Shown here piece after piece: positions 8,045 through 16,949 of a DNA stretch of 64,000 nucleotides (positions are counted from its first letter, which is position 1; every line of letters starts with the position of its first letter). The notes under the pieces are model-generated. The model did not search any database. It was given only the letters and a program-made list of their open reading frames with translations, and had not been told where the DNA came from. The stretch is from Qipengyuania xiapuensis (lineage in GTDB: Bacteria; Pseudomonadota; Alphaproteobacteria; Sphingomonadales; Sphingomonadaceae): positions 539,001-603,000 of the forward strand of contig NZ_JAIGNL010000002.1 in NCBI RefSeq assembly GCF_019711395.1, given 5' to 3'. The translations under genes and the position numbers were made by a program.

Positions 8045-8430
8045 GCGAGCGTCGGCGCACCACCAGCGGCTCGCCATTCGAGGAGCAGTTCGGTTTTTGC
8101 CGTGCCATTCGCGAAGGCAACCGCATCATCGTAGCAGGCACCGGCCCGATCGAGCCCGACGGATCCTCCACACAGGGCGACGCCGCCGCACAGGCCGCGC
8201 GCTGCTGCGAGCTGATAGTCGCGGCGATCAAGGATCTCGGAGGCAGCGCGGAGGATGTCGTGCGCACCCGCATGTTCCTCACTGATTTCGACGACCAGGC
8301 AGCCGTGGGCGCAGTCCACGCACGCTTTTTCGGCGCGGCGAAACCGGCCGCGACAATGGTCGGCGCACCATGGCTTTGCCGCAAGGAATGGAAGGTCGAA
8401 ATCGAAGCCGAAGCGATTGTTCCCGGCTAG
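8041..8430 (+). CDS. RidA family (YjgF/Rid) enamine/imine deaminase-like protein
   Basis: A 129-residue Rid family protein. Family members hydrolyse reactive enamine/imine intermediates from PLP enzymes or act in catabolic pathways. The core phrase IIVAGTGPIEPDG, the central RTRMFLTDFDD with its conserved Arg, and the C-terminal VEIEAEAIV match the chorismate-mutase-like fold. The GTG start overlaps the stop of the I78 gene (GTGA); a longer frame upstream would run antiparallel to the real I78 coding phase. The Arg that binds substrate carboxylate in true RidA lies in the RTRMF context. It belongs to a side branch rather than canonical RidA. A decayed second copy of its tail lies about 400 bases downstream. 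Confidence 0.85.
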   Translation: MSERRRTTSGSPFEEQFGFCRAIREGNRIIVAGTGPIEPDGSSTQGDAAAQAARCCELIVAAIKDLGGSAEDVVRTRMFLTDFDDQAAVGAVHARFFGAAKPAATMVGAPWLCRKEWKVEIEAEAIVPG

Positions 8431-8448
8431 CGGTCCGACCGGCCAGCT

Positions 8449-8646
8449 CTATTTCCGCGTGCTGATCCCGAACGGAAGGTAGGCGGGGCAAACCGATACC
8501 ATGCTCGTCACGACGAATATCGCCGCAACCACGTAGGCCGCGATGGCGAAGACTCCGCCGATGGTGCCGGTCGCCGCAAGCGCGATCAGAACTACCGCCG
8601 CGATAAGGCGAACTGTCTTGTCGAGCGATCCCATATTCTTCGTCAT
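8449..8646 (-). CDS. YgaP-like DUF2892 small membrane protein
   Basis: A 65-residue protein of the DUF2892 family, the membrane module found in YgaP rhodaneses and as a stand-alone protein. The start phrase NMGSLDKTVRL and two hydrophobic helices (about residues 12-32 and 35-55) are typical. A Pro-rich end (CPAYLPFGISTRK) carries the conserved Cys and Gly. The second in-frame ATG (8646) is preferred to 8652 because GGAGA then has normal spacing. A good FNR/FixK-type box lies about 100 bases upstream, suggesting oxygen-dependent expression. The exact function is unknown. Confidence 0.85.
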   Translation of the reverse strand: MTKNMGSLDKTVRLIAAVVLIALAATGTIGGVFAIAAYVVAAIFVVTSMVSVCPAYLPFGISTRK

Positions 8647-8748
8647 GATCATTCTCCGTCTGCAAGGCGCAGATGCTTCTCCGAGGCGGATTTTCGCTCG
8701 GAAGTCACTGCAGCCTCGTGATCCCTAGGCTTTCTGGGTAGAGAGGCA

Positions 8749-8762
8749 TTGATCTGGGTCAA
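8749..8762. promoter_or_regulatory. FNR/FixK-type box TTGATCTGGGTCAA
   Basis: The 14-base site matches the Crp-Fnr consensus TTGAT-N4-(A/G)TCAA in both half sites. It is 103 bases upstream of the DUF2892 gene (minus strand) and 162 bases upstream of the acyl-CoA dehydrogenase start (plus strand). The spacing suits activation of the divergent DUF2892 gene best. The match is seen directly; the regulator is not in this window. Confidence 0.6.
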
Positions 8763-8775
8763 TTTCAGCCGACGG

Positions 8776-8874
8776 CAGGCGAAAATCGGGGCGGTAATAT
8801 TGCGCGTCCTTGCGGGGCCATTCGGCAAGGAATGGAAAGTCGAAATCGAGGCCGAAGCAATCGTTCAGGCCTAG
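8776..8874 (+). pseudogene. Remnant C-terminus of a second RidA-like gene
   Basis: The frame ending at the TAG at 8872 encodes KEWKVEIEAEAIV, identical over 13 residues to the end of the intact RidA protein at 8041-8430. The four base differences are all synonymous. Upstream in the same frame, QAKIGAVILRVLAGPFG aligns loosely with the AKPAATMVGAPWLCR segment of RidA and then homology fades. No start codon or N-terminal half is present. The synonymous pattern implies that the copy was once under selection and later lost its 5' part, so it is more than a recent tandem slip. Confidence 0.6.
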
Positions 8875-8923
8875 GCGCTCGCGCCCCTTCACTTGCCCGC
8901 CGGAGAGGTCTAGAGCGCTGGCC

Positions 8924-10069
8924 ATGACAGGACAATTCCAGCTTACCGAAGAGCAGCTCGCCATCCAGGAAATGGCGCAGCGTTTCACCGCCGACAACAT
9001 CACGCCGCACGCAGGCGAATGGGACGAGAAGAGCCACTTCCCGCGCGACGTGATCAAGAGCACCGCCGAACTGGGCTTCGGGGCGATCTACGTCTCCGAA
9101 GAAAGCGGCGGTATCGGTCTCGGCCGTTTGGAAGCCGCGCTGATCATGGAAGCCATGGCCTATGGCTGCCCGACCACCAGCGCTTTCATCTCGATCCACA
9201 ACATGGCCAGCTGGATGATCGACCAGTTCGGCAGCCAAGACGTGAAGGACCGCTACCTTCCCGACCTCGTCTCCATGGAAAAGATCGCCAGCTACTGCCT
9301 CACCGAACCGGGCAGCGGCTCGGATGCGGCAGGCCTCAAGACCAACGCGGTGCTCGACGGCGACCACTATGTCCTCAACGGCACCAAGCAGTTCATCTCG
9401 GGCGGCGGCGTCAACGATGTCTACGTAACCATGGTCCGCACTTCCGAGCACAAGACCAAGGGCATCACCTGCCTCGTGATCGACAAGGACACGCCAGGCG
9501 TTTCCTTCGGCAAGCCGGAAAAGAAGCTCGGCTGGAACGCCTCCCCCACCGCGCAGGTGATCTTCGAGGATGCGCGCGTGCCCGTCGCCAACCGCGTCGG
9601 TGACGAAGGCGAAGGCTTCCGTTTTGCGATGATGGGTCTCGACGGCGGCCGTCTCAATATCGGCGCCTGTTCGCTCGGCGGCGCTCAGCGTTGTCTCGAC
9701 GAAGCGGTGGCCTACACCAAGGACCGCAAGCAGTTCGACACGCCCATCGCCGACTTCCAGAACACGCAGTTCATGCTCGCCGACATGGCGACCGATCTCG
9801 AGGCTGCGCGCGCGCTGCTCTACCTCGCAGCGGCCAAGGTGACCGACAATGCGCCCGACAAGTCGCGCTTCTCGGCGATGGCCAAGCGCCTTGCGACCGA
9901 CAACGGCTCCAAGATCGTCAACGACGCGCTGCAGCTGTTCGGTGGCTATGGCTACCTCAAGGAATATCCGATCGAGCGCTTCTGGCGCGACCTGCGCGTC
10001 CACTCGATCCTCGAAGGCACGAACCAGGTCATGCGCATGATCGTGGGCCGCGATTTGCTGCGCCAGTAA
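8924..10069 (+). CDS. Acyl-CoA dehydrogenase, isobutyryl-CoA dehydrogenase-like
   Basis: FAD-dependent acyl-CoA dehydrogenase of 381 residues. The three ACAD blocks are present: N-terminal helices (FQLTEEQLAIQEMAQ), the FAD/substrate motif YCLTEPGSGSDA, and the C-terminal helical domain with QLFGGYGY. The catalytic Glu lies in ILEGTNQVMR near the end. The next genes encode 3-hydroxyisobutyryl-CoA hydrolase, enoyl-CoA hydratase and mmsB, so isobutyryl-CoA to methacrylyl-CoA is the most likely reaction; 2-methylbutyryl-CoA is an alternative. The ATG at 8924 begins the conserved N-terminus; CGGAGAGG is about 15 bases upstream, longer than ideal. The next gene starts 11 bases after the stop. Confidence 0.9.
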   Translation: MTGQFQLTEEQLAIQEMAQRFTADNITPHAGEWDEKSHFPRDVIKSTAELGFGAIYVSEESGGIGLGRLEAALIMEAMAYGCPTTSAFISIHNMASWMIDQFGSQDVKDRYLPDLVSMEKIASYCLTEPGSGSDAAGLKTNAVLDGDHYVLNGTKQFISGGGVNDVYVTMVRTSEHKTKGITCLVIDKDTPGVSFGKPEKKLGWNASPTAQVIFEDARVPVANRVGDEGEGFRFAMMGLDGGRLNIGACSLGGAQRCLDEAVAYTKDRKQFDTPIADFQNTQFMLADMATDLEAARALLYLAAAKVTDNAPDKSRFSAMAKRLATDNGSKIVNDALQLFGGYGYLKEYPIERFWRDLRVHSILEGTNQVMRMIVGRDLLRQ

Positions 10070-10080
10070 GGACCGGCACG

Positions 10081-11127
10081 ATGACCGATGAAGTAAACAT
10101 CCATACCCATGGCCGCACCGGCCATATCTCGCTCAACCGTCCCAAGGCCCTGCACTCGCTTACGCTCGACATGTGTCACGCGATGAGCAAGGCGCTCTCC
10201 GGCTGGGCAGGCGACGATGCGGTCGAGGCAGTGATCCTCGACCATGCGGAGGGCCGCGGCTTCTGCGCGGGCGGCGACATCAACCTGTTGCGCAATTCCG
10301 CCCTCAACGACGGCGGAAAGAGCGGACGCGCCTTCTTCCACGACGAGTACCAGCTCAACCACCAGATGATGACCTATGACAAGCCGATCGTGGCTTTCAT
10401 GGACGGCATCACCATGGGTGGCGGCGTGGGCATTGCCCTGCCCTGCAAGTACCGCGTCGCTACCGAGCACACGCGTTTCGCCATGCCGGAAACGGGCATC
10501 GGCCTCTTCCCGGATGTGGGTGGCGGCTGGCACCTGTCGCGCCTTGGTGGCCGCCTCGGCCAGTTCCTCGCGCTGACCGGCGCGCGGCTCGACGGTGCGG
10601 AATGCGTCTGGACGGGTATCGCCACGCACTACCTGCCGAGCGAGAAGCTCGCCGAAGCCAAGGCGCGCATCACCGAGCATCCCGACCGTATTTCAGGCAT
10701 TCTGTCAGAACTCTCGGAAACGCCTCCAGCGGCGCGGATCGAGGGCAATGCCGATCTCATCAAGAAGCACTTCGCCTCCGACCGCTACGAGGACATCCTC
10801 GCCAGCCTCGAGGCCGACGACAGCGAGTGGGCAGCCAAGGAACTTGCCACGCTGCGCACCAAGAGCCCGCAGACCTGCAAGGTCGCGCTTCGCCAGCTCA
10901 GCGAGAGCGAGAAGCTCGACAGCTTCGCCGACAACATGGTCATGGAATACCGCATCGCATCGCGCGTCCTGACCCGCCCCGACTTTGCCGAGGGCGTGCG
11001 CGCAGTGATCGTGGACAAGACGAACGACCCGAAATGGGATCCGGCAACGCCCGAGGGCGTGAGCGAGGAGCTGATCGACAGCATCTTCGCCCCGCTTCCC
11101 GCAGACGAGGAATGGAAACCGCTATGA
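10081..11127 (+). CDS. 3-hydroxyisobutyryl-CoA hydrolase (HIBCH-type, crotonase fold)
   Basis: A 348-residue crotonase-superfamily hydrolase that releases 3-hydroxyisobutyrate from its CoA thioester in valine degradation. The oxyanion-hole segments are FCAGGDI and MGGGVGI. The HIBCH-specific active site [14 protein letters not shown] supplies both Glu and Asp, distinguishing it from enoyl-CoA hydratases. The C-terminal 130 residues, extending past the crotonase core, are also typical. Its stop overlaps the start of the enoyl-CoA hydratase gene (ATGA), indicating translational coupling. Family assignment is strong because length and the PET/FPD signature agree. Confidence 0.92.
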   Translation: MTDEVNIHTHGRTGHISLNRPKALHSLTLDMCHAMSKALSGWAGDDAVEAVILDHAEGRGFCAGGDINLLRNSALNDGGKSGRAFFHDEYQLNHQMMTYDKPIVAFMDGITMGGGVGIALPCKYRVATEHTRFAMPETGIGLFPDVGGGWHLSRLGGRLGQFLALTGARLDGAECVWTGIATHYLPSEKLAEAKARITEHPDRISGILSELSETPPAARIEGNADLIKKHFASDRYEDILASLEADDSEWAAKELATLRTKSPQTCKVALRQLSESEKLDSFADNMVMEYRIASRVLTRPDFAEGVRAVIVDKTNDPKWDPATPEGVSEELIDSIFAPLPADEEWKPL

Positions 11128-11906
11128 GTTACGAGACCATCACCGTCGAACAGCGTGATGCCGTCACGCTGATCACGCTCAACCGCCCAAAGGCGCTCAA
11201 TGCTCTCAACAGCAAGGTGCTCGAAGAACTGATCGAGGCTTTCGCGGCATACCAGGCCGACAGCAGTCAGCTGTGCGCGGTCCTGACCGGATCCGGCGAC
11301 AAGGCCTTTGCCGCCGGCGCCGACATCAAGGAAATGAGCGAGAAGGCGGCGGCAGACTTCTATCTCGACGATTTCTTTGCCCCTTGGACCAGCGAGATCG
11401 TCAAGAAGACCCGCAAGCCCTGGATCGCCGCGGTCAACGGCTTCGCGCTCGGCGGCGGATGTGAGCTTGCCATGATGGCCGACTTCATCATCGCATCGGA
11501 AAACGCCAAGTTCGGCCAGCCCGAAATCAAGCTGGGCGTTGCGCCCGGCATGGGCGGATCGCAGCGCCTGACCAAGGCGATCGGCAAGTCCAAGGCCATG
11601 GAAATGTGCCTGACAGGCCGCATGATGGGCGCCGAGGAAGCCGAACGCAGCAATCTCGTCGCGCGCGTCGTTGCCCATGAGAGCCTGCTCGACGAAGCCC
11701 TGAAGACCGCCGCGCAGATCGCCTCGATGCCCCCGATGGCAGCGATCGCGAACAAGGAAATGGTCAACGCCGCCTTCGAAACCAGCCTCGACCAGGGCCT
11801 GATCATCGAGCGCCGCATCTTCCAGATCCTCACCGCGAGCGAGGACAAGAAGGAAGGCATGGCCGCCTTCGTCGAGAAGCGTGAGGGCAAGTGGAAGGGA
11901 CGCTGA
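11124..11906 (+). CDS. Enoyl-CoA hydratase (short-chain, crotonase type)
   Basis: A 260-residue crotonase-type hydratase, likely acting on methacrylyl-CoA or crotonyl-CoA. Both catalytic glutamates are present: one in [14 protein letters not shown] and one in [16 protein letters not shown]. The CoA/oxyanion phrase AAGADIKEM is canonical. With the acyl-CoA dehydrogenase, hydrolase and mmsB around it, it supplies the hydration step from methacrylyl-CoA to 3-hydroxyisobutyryl-CoA. The ATG overlaps the stop of the upstream gene. Length and motifs match mitochondrial ECHS1-like enzymes. Confidence 0.93.
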   Translation: MSYETITVEQRDAVTLITLNRPKALNALNSKVLEELIEAFAAYQADSSQLCAVLTGSGDKAFAAGADIKEMSEKAAADFYLDDFFAPWTSEIVKKTRKPWIAAVNGFALGGGCELAMMADFIIASENAKFGQPEIKLGVAPGMGGSQRLTKAIGKSKAMEMCLTGRMMGAEEAERSNLVARVVAHESLLDEALKTAAQIASMPPMAAIANKEMVNAAFETSLDQGLIIERRIFQILTASEDKKEGMAAFVEKREGKWKGR

Positions 11907-11946
11907 GCCTTTCCCTCAAGACCATAAGAATACGCGGAGAGAGAAC

Positions 11947-12813
11947 ATGAAAATCGCCTTCATCGGCCTCGGCAACATGGGCGGCGGGATGGCCGCGAAC
12001 CTCGTGAAGGCGGGGCATGAGGTCAACGCCTTCGACCTATCGGATGAAGCGCTGGCGACGGCCAGGGACAACGGCTGCGCGACCTTTACCGACGCAGCCG
12101 AAGCCGTGCAGGGCGTCGATGGCGTTGTGACCATGCTCCCCAATGGCGGGATCGTGAAATCGGTTTACGAGGGCAGCGTAATCGGCAAGGCCCCCGAAGG
12201 CGCAGTCCTGCTCGACTGCTCGACCATCGACGTGGCGACCGCGAAGGAGGTGATCGCGAAGGCCGAGGCGGCTGGATACGACATGGTCGACGCACCCGTC
12301 TCGGGCGGGATCGCGGCGGCAAACGGCGGCACGCTCACCTTCATGGTCGGCGGCACCGACAAGGCCTTCAAGCGCGCCGAGGAAGTGCTGAACGCCATGG
12401 GCAAGGCGGTGATCCACGCCGGTGACGCTGGCGCGGGACAGACCGCCAAGATCTGCAACAACATGCTGCTCGCCATCACCATGATCGGCACGACCGAGGC
12501 GATGAAGATGGCCGAAAAACTCGGCCTTGACCCGCAGAAATTCTACGAGATCAGCTCACAGTCATCGGGCTACTGCTGGCCGCTCAATGCCTATACGCCG
12601 ATGCCCGGCGTGGGCGTCGAAAGCCCGGCGGACAATGACTACAAGGGCGGCTTTGCCACCGCGCTGATGCTCAAGGACCTTCGCTTGGCCATGGAGGCAG
12701 CGGGCAGCGTCGACGCCAAGACCGCGCTCGGCAAGCATGCCACCGAAATCTACGAGGCTTTCGCCGAGGAAAACGGCGGCCTCGACTTTTCGGCGGTAAT
12801 CAAGACGCTCTGA
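11947..12813 (+). CDS. mmsB: 3-hydroxyisobutyrate dehydrogenase
   Basis: NAD-dependent beta-hydroxyacid dehydrogenase of 288 residues that oxidises 3-hydroxyisobutyrate to methylmalonate semialdehyde, the substrate of MmsA. The Rossmann motif GLGNMGGGMAANL starts at residue 7. The substrate-binding SGG (in APVSGGIAAANGG) and the catalytic Lys in GAGQTAKICNNMLL follow, and the C-terminus has YKGGFATALMLKDL. GCGGAGAGAGAAC precedes the ATG. The last 14 bases overlap the end of the convergent Nmad3-like gene. The set acd-HIBCH-ech-mmsB plus mmsA covers isobutyryl-CoA to propionyl-CoA. Confidence 0.94.
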   Translation: MKIAFIGLGNMGGGMAANLVKAGHEVNAFDLSDEALATARDNGCATFTDAAEAVQGVDGVVTMLPNGGIVKSVYEGSVIGKAPEGAVLLDCSTIDVATAKEVIAKAEAAGYDMVDAPVSGGIAAANGGTLTFMVGGTDKAFKRAEEVLNAMGKAVIHAGDAGAGQTAKICNNMLLAITMIGTTEAMKMAEKLGLDPQKFYEISSQSSGYCWPLNAYTPMPGVGVESPADNDYKGGFATALMLKDLRLAMEAAGSVDAKTALGKHATEIYEAFAEENGGLDFSAVIKTL

Positions 12814-13534
12814 GTTCGCCGAGCACCGCTGCGAGCCAGTCGCGCGGGGCCTTGCGCCGACCAATGTCGGCGACGAATTCCTGTCCGCGTGCGACGCTCC
12901 TGAGCCGGCCGCCACGCAGCCAGCGATCCGCGCGGTCGTGGTAGGATAGCCCGCCATTTTTCAACCAATCGGGCCGCTCCCAAAGCGAGGGCGGACCACC
13001 CGGAACGGTGAGGCGAAGCGTCTCGCTCGCCCGCCGCGCAGTGCCGCCCGGCCCCACGTAGATGCAGTCGTTGGAGCCGTGCATTTCGAGCGCATGCGGA
13101 TGGGCGTGAGCCGCCAGATCGGCACGCTCTTCCTCTGCACACTCCGCGAGATGGACCATGCGCTCCACCTCCATCCAGCCGAAAATGCGGTGGTGCGGCT
13201 CGCCGCTGTCCTCCTCGCGGAAGAGCCCGAAGAACAGGAACACATCGCCCTCGCGCACGCCTTGGTTGGCGAGATGCGTTTGCGCTGCCCCGACCTGTCC
13301 GAACAGGCAGGTGCCGTCCTCGAGAAACATGGGGTCGTGATGGCAGAAGTCGCCCGCACCCAGCCTGCCGCGACTGGAGAGCGATGCATGTTCGCCCAGA
13401 GCCAGATCGCCATAGGTCGTCCGCGAGGCCGCGCCCGCCGGGATCGGCAGGCTCAGCGGCCTGCCGCCCACGATCGGCGACGGACCTCCGCCCGCCGCAC
13501 TGTCGAAGCCCTTGCGGCTGAAGATTATCCTCAT
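12800..13534 (-). CDS. Nmad3-like (nucleotide modification associated domain 3) protein
   Basis: A 244-residue protein whose beginning (IFSRKGFDSAAGGGPSPIV, then LSLPIP) matches my memory of the Nmad3 family, a domain proposed from comparative genomics to work with nucleotide or DNA base modification. Other conserved-looking parts are GDFCHHDPMFL, VFLFFGLFR and the C-terminal RSVARGQEFVADIG. No Rossmann, nuclease or transmembrane motif is apparent. It starts 16 bases after gcvPB on the same strand, so it probably belongs to the glycine-riboswitch operon, although no Shine-Dalgarno sequence is visible. The biochemical role is unknown. The call rests on family recognition rather than catalytic residues. 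Confidence 0.6.
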   Translation of the reverse strand: MRIIFSRKGFDSAAGGGPSPIVGGRPLSLPIPAGAASRTTYGDLALGEHASLSSRGRLGAGDFCHHDPMFLEDGTCLFGQVGAAQTHLANQGVREGDVFLFFGLFREEDSGEPHHRIFGWMEVERMVHLAECAEEERADLAAHAHPHALEMHGSNDCIYVGPGGTARRASETLRLTVPGGPPSLWERPDWLKNGGLSYHDRADRWLRGGRLRSVARGQEFVADIGRRKAPRDWLAAVLGELRAS

Positions 13535-13550
13535 GGCCGCGGGCGGGCGG

Positions 13551-15176
13551 TCAACGTCCGCCCTGCTCGCTCATCGTCGGCTCGCCAGCGGGAGGATTGG
13601 GCTCTTCCCAGGCGAGGATCGGCTTGCGCGCGGCCAGCGTCTCGTCGAGACGGCGGCGCGGCGCATAATGCGGCGCGGTCTTGAGCGTCTCGTCGCCGGC
13701 CTTGGCGCGCTCGGCCACGCTGCGTAGCGCCATGATGAACTGGTCCAGCGCCGCCTTGCTCTCGGTTTCGGTCGGCTCGACCAGCATCGCGCCATGCACC
13801 ACCAGCGGGAAGTACATGGTCATCGGGTGATAGCCCTCGTCGATCAGCGCCTTGGCGAGATCGAGCGTCGAGATGTCCTCGGCAAACCCCTTATCGCTGA
13901 ACAGCGCCTCGTGCATGCAGGGGCCGCTGTGGCCGAAGGGTGCATCGAGCACGTCGTCGAGGCTGCGCAGGACGTAGTTGGCGTTGAGCACAGCGTCCTC
14001 GGCGACCTGGCGCAGGCCGTCGGCACCGTGGCTGAGGATGTAGCTCAGCGCGCGGGTGAACATGCCCATCTGCCCGTGGAAGGCGGTCATGCGGCCGAAG
14101 CTCTGCATCTTGCCGCCGAAATGCGCCTCGGAGAACGCATCCGCGTCCTCTTCCTCGATCAGGTGGACAACGCCGTCCTTGGTACGCGCGGTGTAGGGCA
14201 GCGGACCGAAGGGGCTGAGCGCTTCGGACAGCACCACCGGGCCGGAGCCCGGACCGCCACCGCCGTGCGGGGTGGAGAAGGTCTTGTGCAGGTTGATGTG
14301 CATCGCATCGACGCCGAGGTCGCCCGGGCGGACCTTGCCGACGATGGCGTTGAAGTTCGCGCCGTCGCAATAGACGAAACCGCCCGCCTCGTGGACCGCG
14401 TCGGAGATTTCCTTGAGGTCGCGCTCGAACAGGCCGAGCGTCGAGGGGTTGGTGATCATCACGCCCGCGACATCGGGGCCGAGGCGGCTCTTGAGCGCAT
14501 CGAGATCGACGCGCCCGTCCGAATTGGCCGGGATGTCCTCGATCTTGTAGCCCGCGAAGGCTGCCGTGGCGGGGTTGGTGCCGTGGGCGCTTTCCGGAAC
14601 GAGGATGACCTCGCGCGCATCGCCGCGCGCTTCGAGGGCGGCGCGGATACAGAGGATGCCGCAAAGCTCGCCATGCGCGCCCGCCTTGGGGCTCATCGCG
14701 ACGCCATGCATGCCGGTGAGATCGATCAGCCAATGCGCCAGCTCGTTCATGACTTCCAGCGCACCGCGCACGGTGTCGACCGGCTGCAGCGGGTGCACGT
14801 CGGCGAAGCCGGGCATGCGCGCGACCTTCTCGTTCAGGCGCGGGTTGTGCTTCATCGTGCACGAACCAAGCGGAAAGAGGCCGAGGTCGATCGCGTAGTT
14901 CTGGCGGCTGAGACGCGTGTAGTGGCGCACGGTCTCGGGCTCGGAGAGACCCGGAATGCCGATCTTCTCGCTGCGATCGAGCCCGCCGAGACGGTTCGCG
15001 CCGCCGGTCGGTTCGGGCAAGTCGACGCCGGTGGTCTCAGTATTGCCGATTTCGAAGATCAGCGGTTCCTCGAGCATCAGCGCGCGGTTTCCGGTGACGG
15101 TGTCGGGGCCAGCCATCGCATTGTGATCCTGCACGGGGGTGCCGGGCTTCCAGCCGGATGCGTTGGGCGCGTTCAT
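13551..15176 (-). CDS. gcvPB: Glycine dehydrogenase (decarboxylating) subunit 2
   Basis: PLP-carrying subunit of the glycine cleavage P-protein, which decarboxylates glycine and transfers the aminomethyl group to lipoyl-GcvH. The PLP lysine is Lys298 in [16 protein letters not shown]. Length 541 is typical for the split alphaproteobacterial type, with an N-terminal extension before the usual EEPLIFEIG start. The gene begins inside the gcvPA stop (ATGA overlap), consistent with balanced synthesis of the two P subunits. The C-terminus carries the conserved [21 protein letters not shown] region, here in pieces of normal length. It is under the upstream glycine riboswitch. Confidence 0.95.
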   Translation of the reverse strand: MNAPNASGWKPGTPVQDHNAMAGPDTVTGNRALMLEEPLIFEIGNTETTGVDLPEPTGGANRLGGLDRSEKIGIPGLSEPETVRHYTRLSRQNYAIDLGLFPLGSCTMKHNPRLNEKVARMPGFADVHPLQPVDTVRGALEVMNELAHWLIDLTGMHGVAMSPKAGAHGELCGILCIRAALEARGDAREVILVPESAHGTNPATAAFAGYKIEDIPANSDGRVDLDALKSRLGPDVAGVMITNPSTLGLFERDLKEISDAVHEAGGFVYCDGANFNAIVGKVRPGDLGVDAMHINLHKTFSTPHGGGGPGSGPVVLSEALSPFGPLPYTARTKDGVVHLIEEEDADAFSEAHFGGKMQSFGRMTAFHGQMGMFTRALSYILSHGADGLRQVAEDAVLNANYVLRSLDDVLDAPFGHSGPCMHEALFSDKGFAEDISTLDLAKALIDEGYHPMTMYFPLVVHGAMLVEPTETESKAALDQFIMALRSVAERAKAGDETLKTAPHYAPRRRLDETLAARKPILAWEEPNPPAGEPTMSEQGGR

Positions 15177-16540
15177 GACAGCACCTCCTTCAGCGCGGAG
15201 ACAAGCGTTTCGATGTCCTCCTCGGTGGTGGTCTCGGTCACCGCGACGATCAGTCCGTCGGACAGTTCGTCATGCTGCGGATAGAGCCGTCCGAGCGATA
15301 CGCCGGCGAGGACGTTCTGCTTTGCCAGCTTGCGCACCACGGCGCGGGCATCGGTGCCCAGGCGGATGGTGAACTCGTTGAAGAAGGCATCGTTGAGCAC
15401 GCTCACGCCCGGCACTTCGGCGAGCTTGTCGGCGGCGATGCAGGCAAGGCGGTGGTTCTCCATCGCGAGGTTACGCAGGCCCTTTTCGCCGAGCAGAGTC
15501 ATGTGGACGCTGAAGGCCAGCGCGCAGAGGCCTGAGTTGGTGCAGATGTTCGATGTCGCCTTTTCGCGGCGGATATGCTGCTCGCGCGTGGAGAGCGTCA
15601 GCACGTAGCCGCGCTTGCCCTCGGCGTCCTGCGTCTCACCGCAGAGGCGGCCCGGCATCATGCGAACGTGCTTGGGATCGCGCACGGCGAAGAGGCCGAG
15701 GTAGGGCCCGCCGAACTGCAAGCCGACGCCGATCGACTGGCCTTCGCCCACGACGATGTCCGCGCCCATTTCGCCGGGCGACTTGATCGCGCCGAGCGCC
15801 ACCGGCTCGGTGTTGACGACGATCAGCAGCGCGCCCTTCTCATGCGCGGCGTCGGCGACCGGCTGGAGGTCGTTCACGCGGCCGAGGATGTCGGGATATT
15901 GCACCACGACGCAGCTCGTGTTGTCGTCGATCCGCGAGATCAGTCCGTCGGTGTCAGGCGAGGCCTGCATGGCGGGCTTGGCGTGCGCGATCTCGTCATC
16001 GGTGAACTTCGCCATGGTCTTCACGACCTCGGCGTAATGCGGGTGCAGCGCGCCCGAGAGCACGACCTTGCGCTTCTTGCCGCGAGCAATGCGGCTCGCC
16101 ATCGCAACTGCTTCCCAGCAGGCGGTCGAGCCGTCGTACATGCTCGCATTGGCCACCGCGCAACCATAGAGATGCGCGACCTGGCTCTGGAACTCGAACA
16201 GCATCTGCAGCGTGCCCTGCGCGATTTCCGGCTGGTAGGGCGTGTAGGCGGTCAGGAACTCGCCGCGCTGGATGATGTGGTCGACGCTCGCCGGGACATG
16301 ATGCTTGTAGGCACCCGCACCGAGGAAGAAGGCCGCGTCGGACGCCGCGAGGTTCTTCTTCGACAGCGTGCGCATATGCTTTTCGACCGCCATTTCGCTG
16401 GCGTGCATCGGCAGGCCGTGGATCGGGCCGTCGAGCCGCGCCTCTTCGGGCACATCGACGAACAGCGCATCGACGTTAGGCGCGCCGATCTTTTCAAGCA
16501 TCGCCGAACGGTCGGCATCGGTAAGCGGCAAGTAACGCAT
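15173..16540 (-). CDS. gcvPA: Glycine dehydrogenase (decarboxylating) subunit 1
   Basis: Partner subunit of GcvPB, 455 residues, with the N-terminal [11 protein letters not shown] and the aminotransferase-like core ([36 protein letters not shown]). It forms an alpha2beta2 P-protein with GcvPB and has no PLP lysine of its own. The ATG at 16540 is chosen because GAGGAA is correctly spaced; a TTG one codon upstream is also in frame. It follows gcvH by about 33 bases and overlaps gcvPB by four. It is part of the glycine-inducible gcvT-H-PA-PB operon. Confidence 0.95.
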   Translation of the reverse strand: MRYLPLTDADRSAMLEKIGAPNVDALFVDVPEEARLDGPIHGLPMHASEMAVEKHMRTLSKKNLAASDAAFFLGAGAYKHHVPASVDHIIQRGEFLTAYTPYQPEIAQGTLQMLFEFQSQVAHLYGCAVANASMYDGSTACWEAVAMASRIARGKKRKVVLSGALHPHYAEVVKTMAKFTDDEIAHAKPAMQASPDTDGLISRIDDNTSCVVVQYPDILGRVNDLQPVADAAHEKGALLIVVNTEPVALGAIKSPGEMGADIVVGEGQSIGVGLQFGGPYLGLFAVRDPKHVRMMPGRLCGETQDAEGKRGYVLTLSTREQHIRREKATSNICTNSGLCALAFSVHMTLLGEKGLRNLAMENHRLACIAADKLAEVPGVSVLNDAFFNEFTIRLGTDARAVVRKLAKQNVLAGVSLGRLYPQHDELSDGLIVAVTETTTEEDIETLVSALKEVLS

Positions 16541-16573
16541 CAAATTCCTCGTCAGTCCTCGAGGGTGTTCAGG

Positions 16574-16945
16574 TCAAAGCCCGTCGCAGAAGCTCTTGTA
16601 GGCCTTGTCGTCCATCAGCCCTTCCATTTCGGACTTGTCGGACACGGTCATCTTGAAGAACCAGCCGTCTTCCTCGGGCGAGGAATTGACCAGCGCGGGG
16701 TCGTCTTCGAGGCCATCGTTCACTTCGACCACTTCGCCCGAGAGCGGGGCGTAGACGTCGCTGGCTGCCTTGACGCTTTCGACCACGGCGGCGTCCTTGC
16801 CCTTTTCGACCATGGTGCCGATTTCGGGCAGTTCGACGAAGACGATGTCGCCCAACTGGCCTTGTGCGTAATCGGTGATGCCGACCGTGGCGGTGTCGCC
16901 TTCAAGGTCGATCCATTCGTGTTCGTCGGTGAAGTAGCGAGCCAT
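16574..16945 (-). CDS. gcvH: Glycine cleavage system H protein
   Basis: The 123-residue lipoyl carrier that shuttles the aminomethyl group between P, T and L proteins. The lipoylated lysine is Lys59 in [12 protein letters not shown]. The N-terminus (YFTDEHEWI) and the middle ([19 protein letters not shown]) are canonical. It lies four bases downstream of gcvT. The lipoamide dehydrogenase partner is not in this window and is presumably shared with other 2-oxoacid dehydrogenases. Confidence 0.97.
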   Translation of the reverse strand: MARYFTDEHEWIDLEGDTATVGITDYAQGQLGDIVFVELPEIGTMVEKGKDAAVVESVKAASDVYAPLSGEVVEVNDGLEDDPALVNSSPEEDGWFFKMTVSDKSEMEGLMDDKAYKSFCDGL

Positions 16946-16949
16946 TCGA

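Noticed and set aside
8765..10003. A 412-codon minus-strand frame opposite the acyl-CoA dehydrogenase gene
   Set aside because: Shadow of a strongly recognised gene; composition is unlike a real protein.
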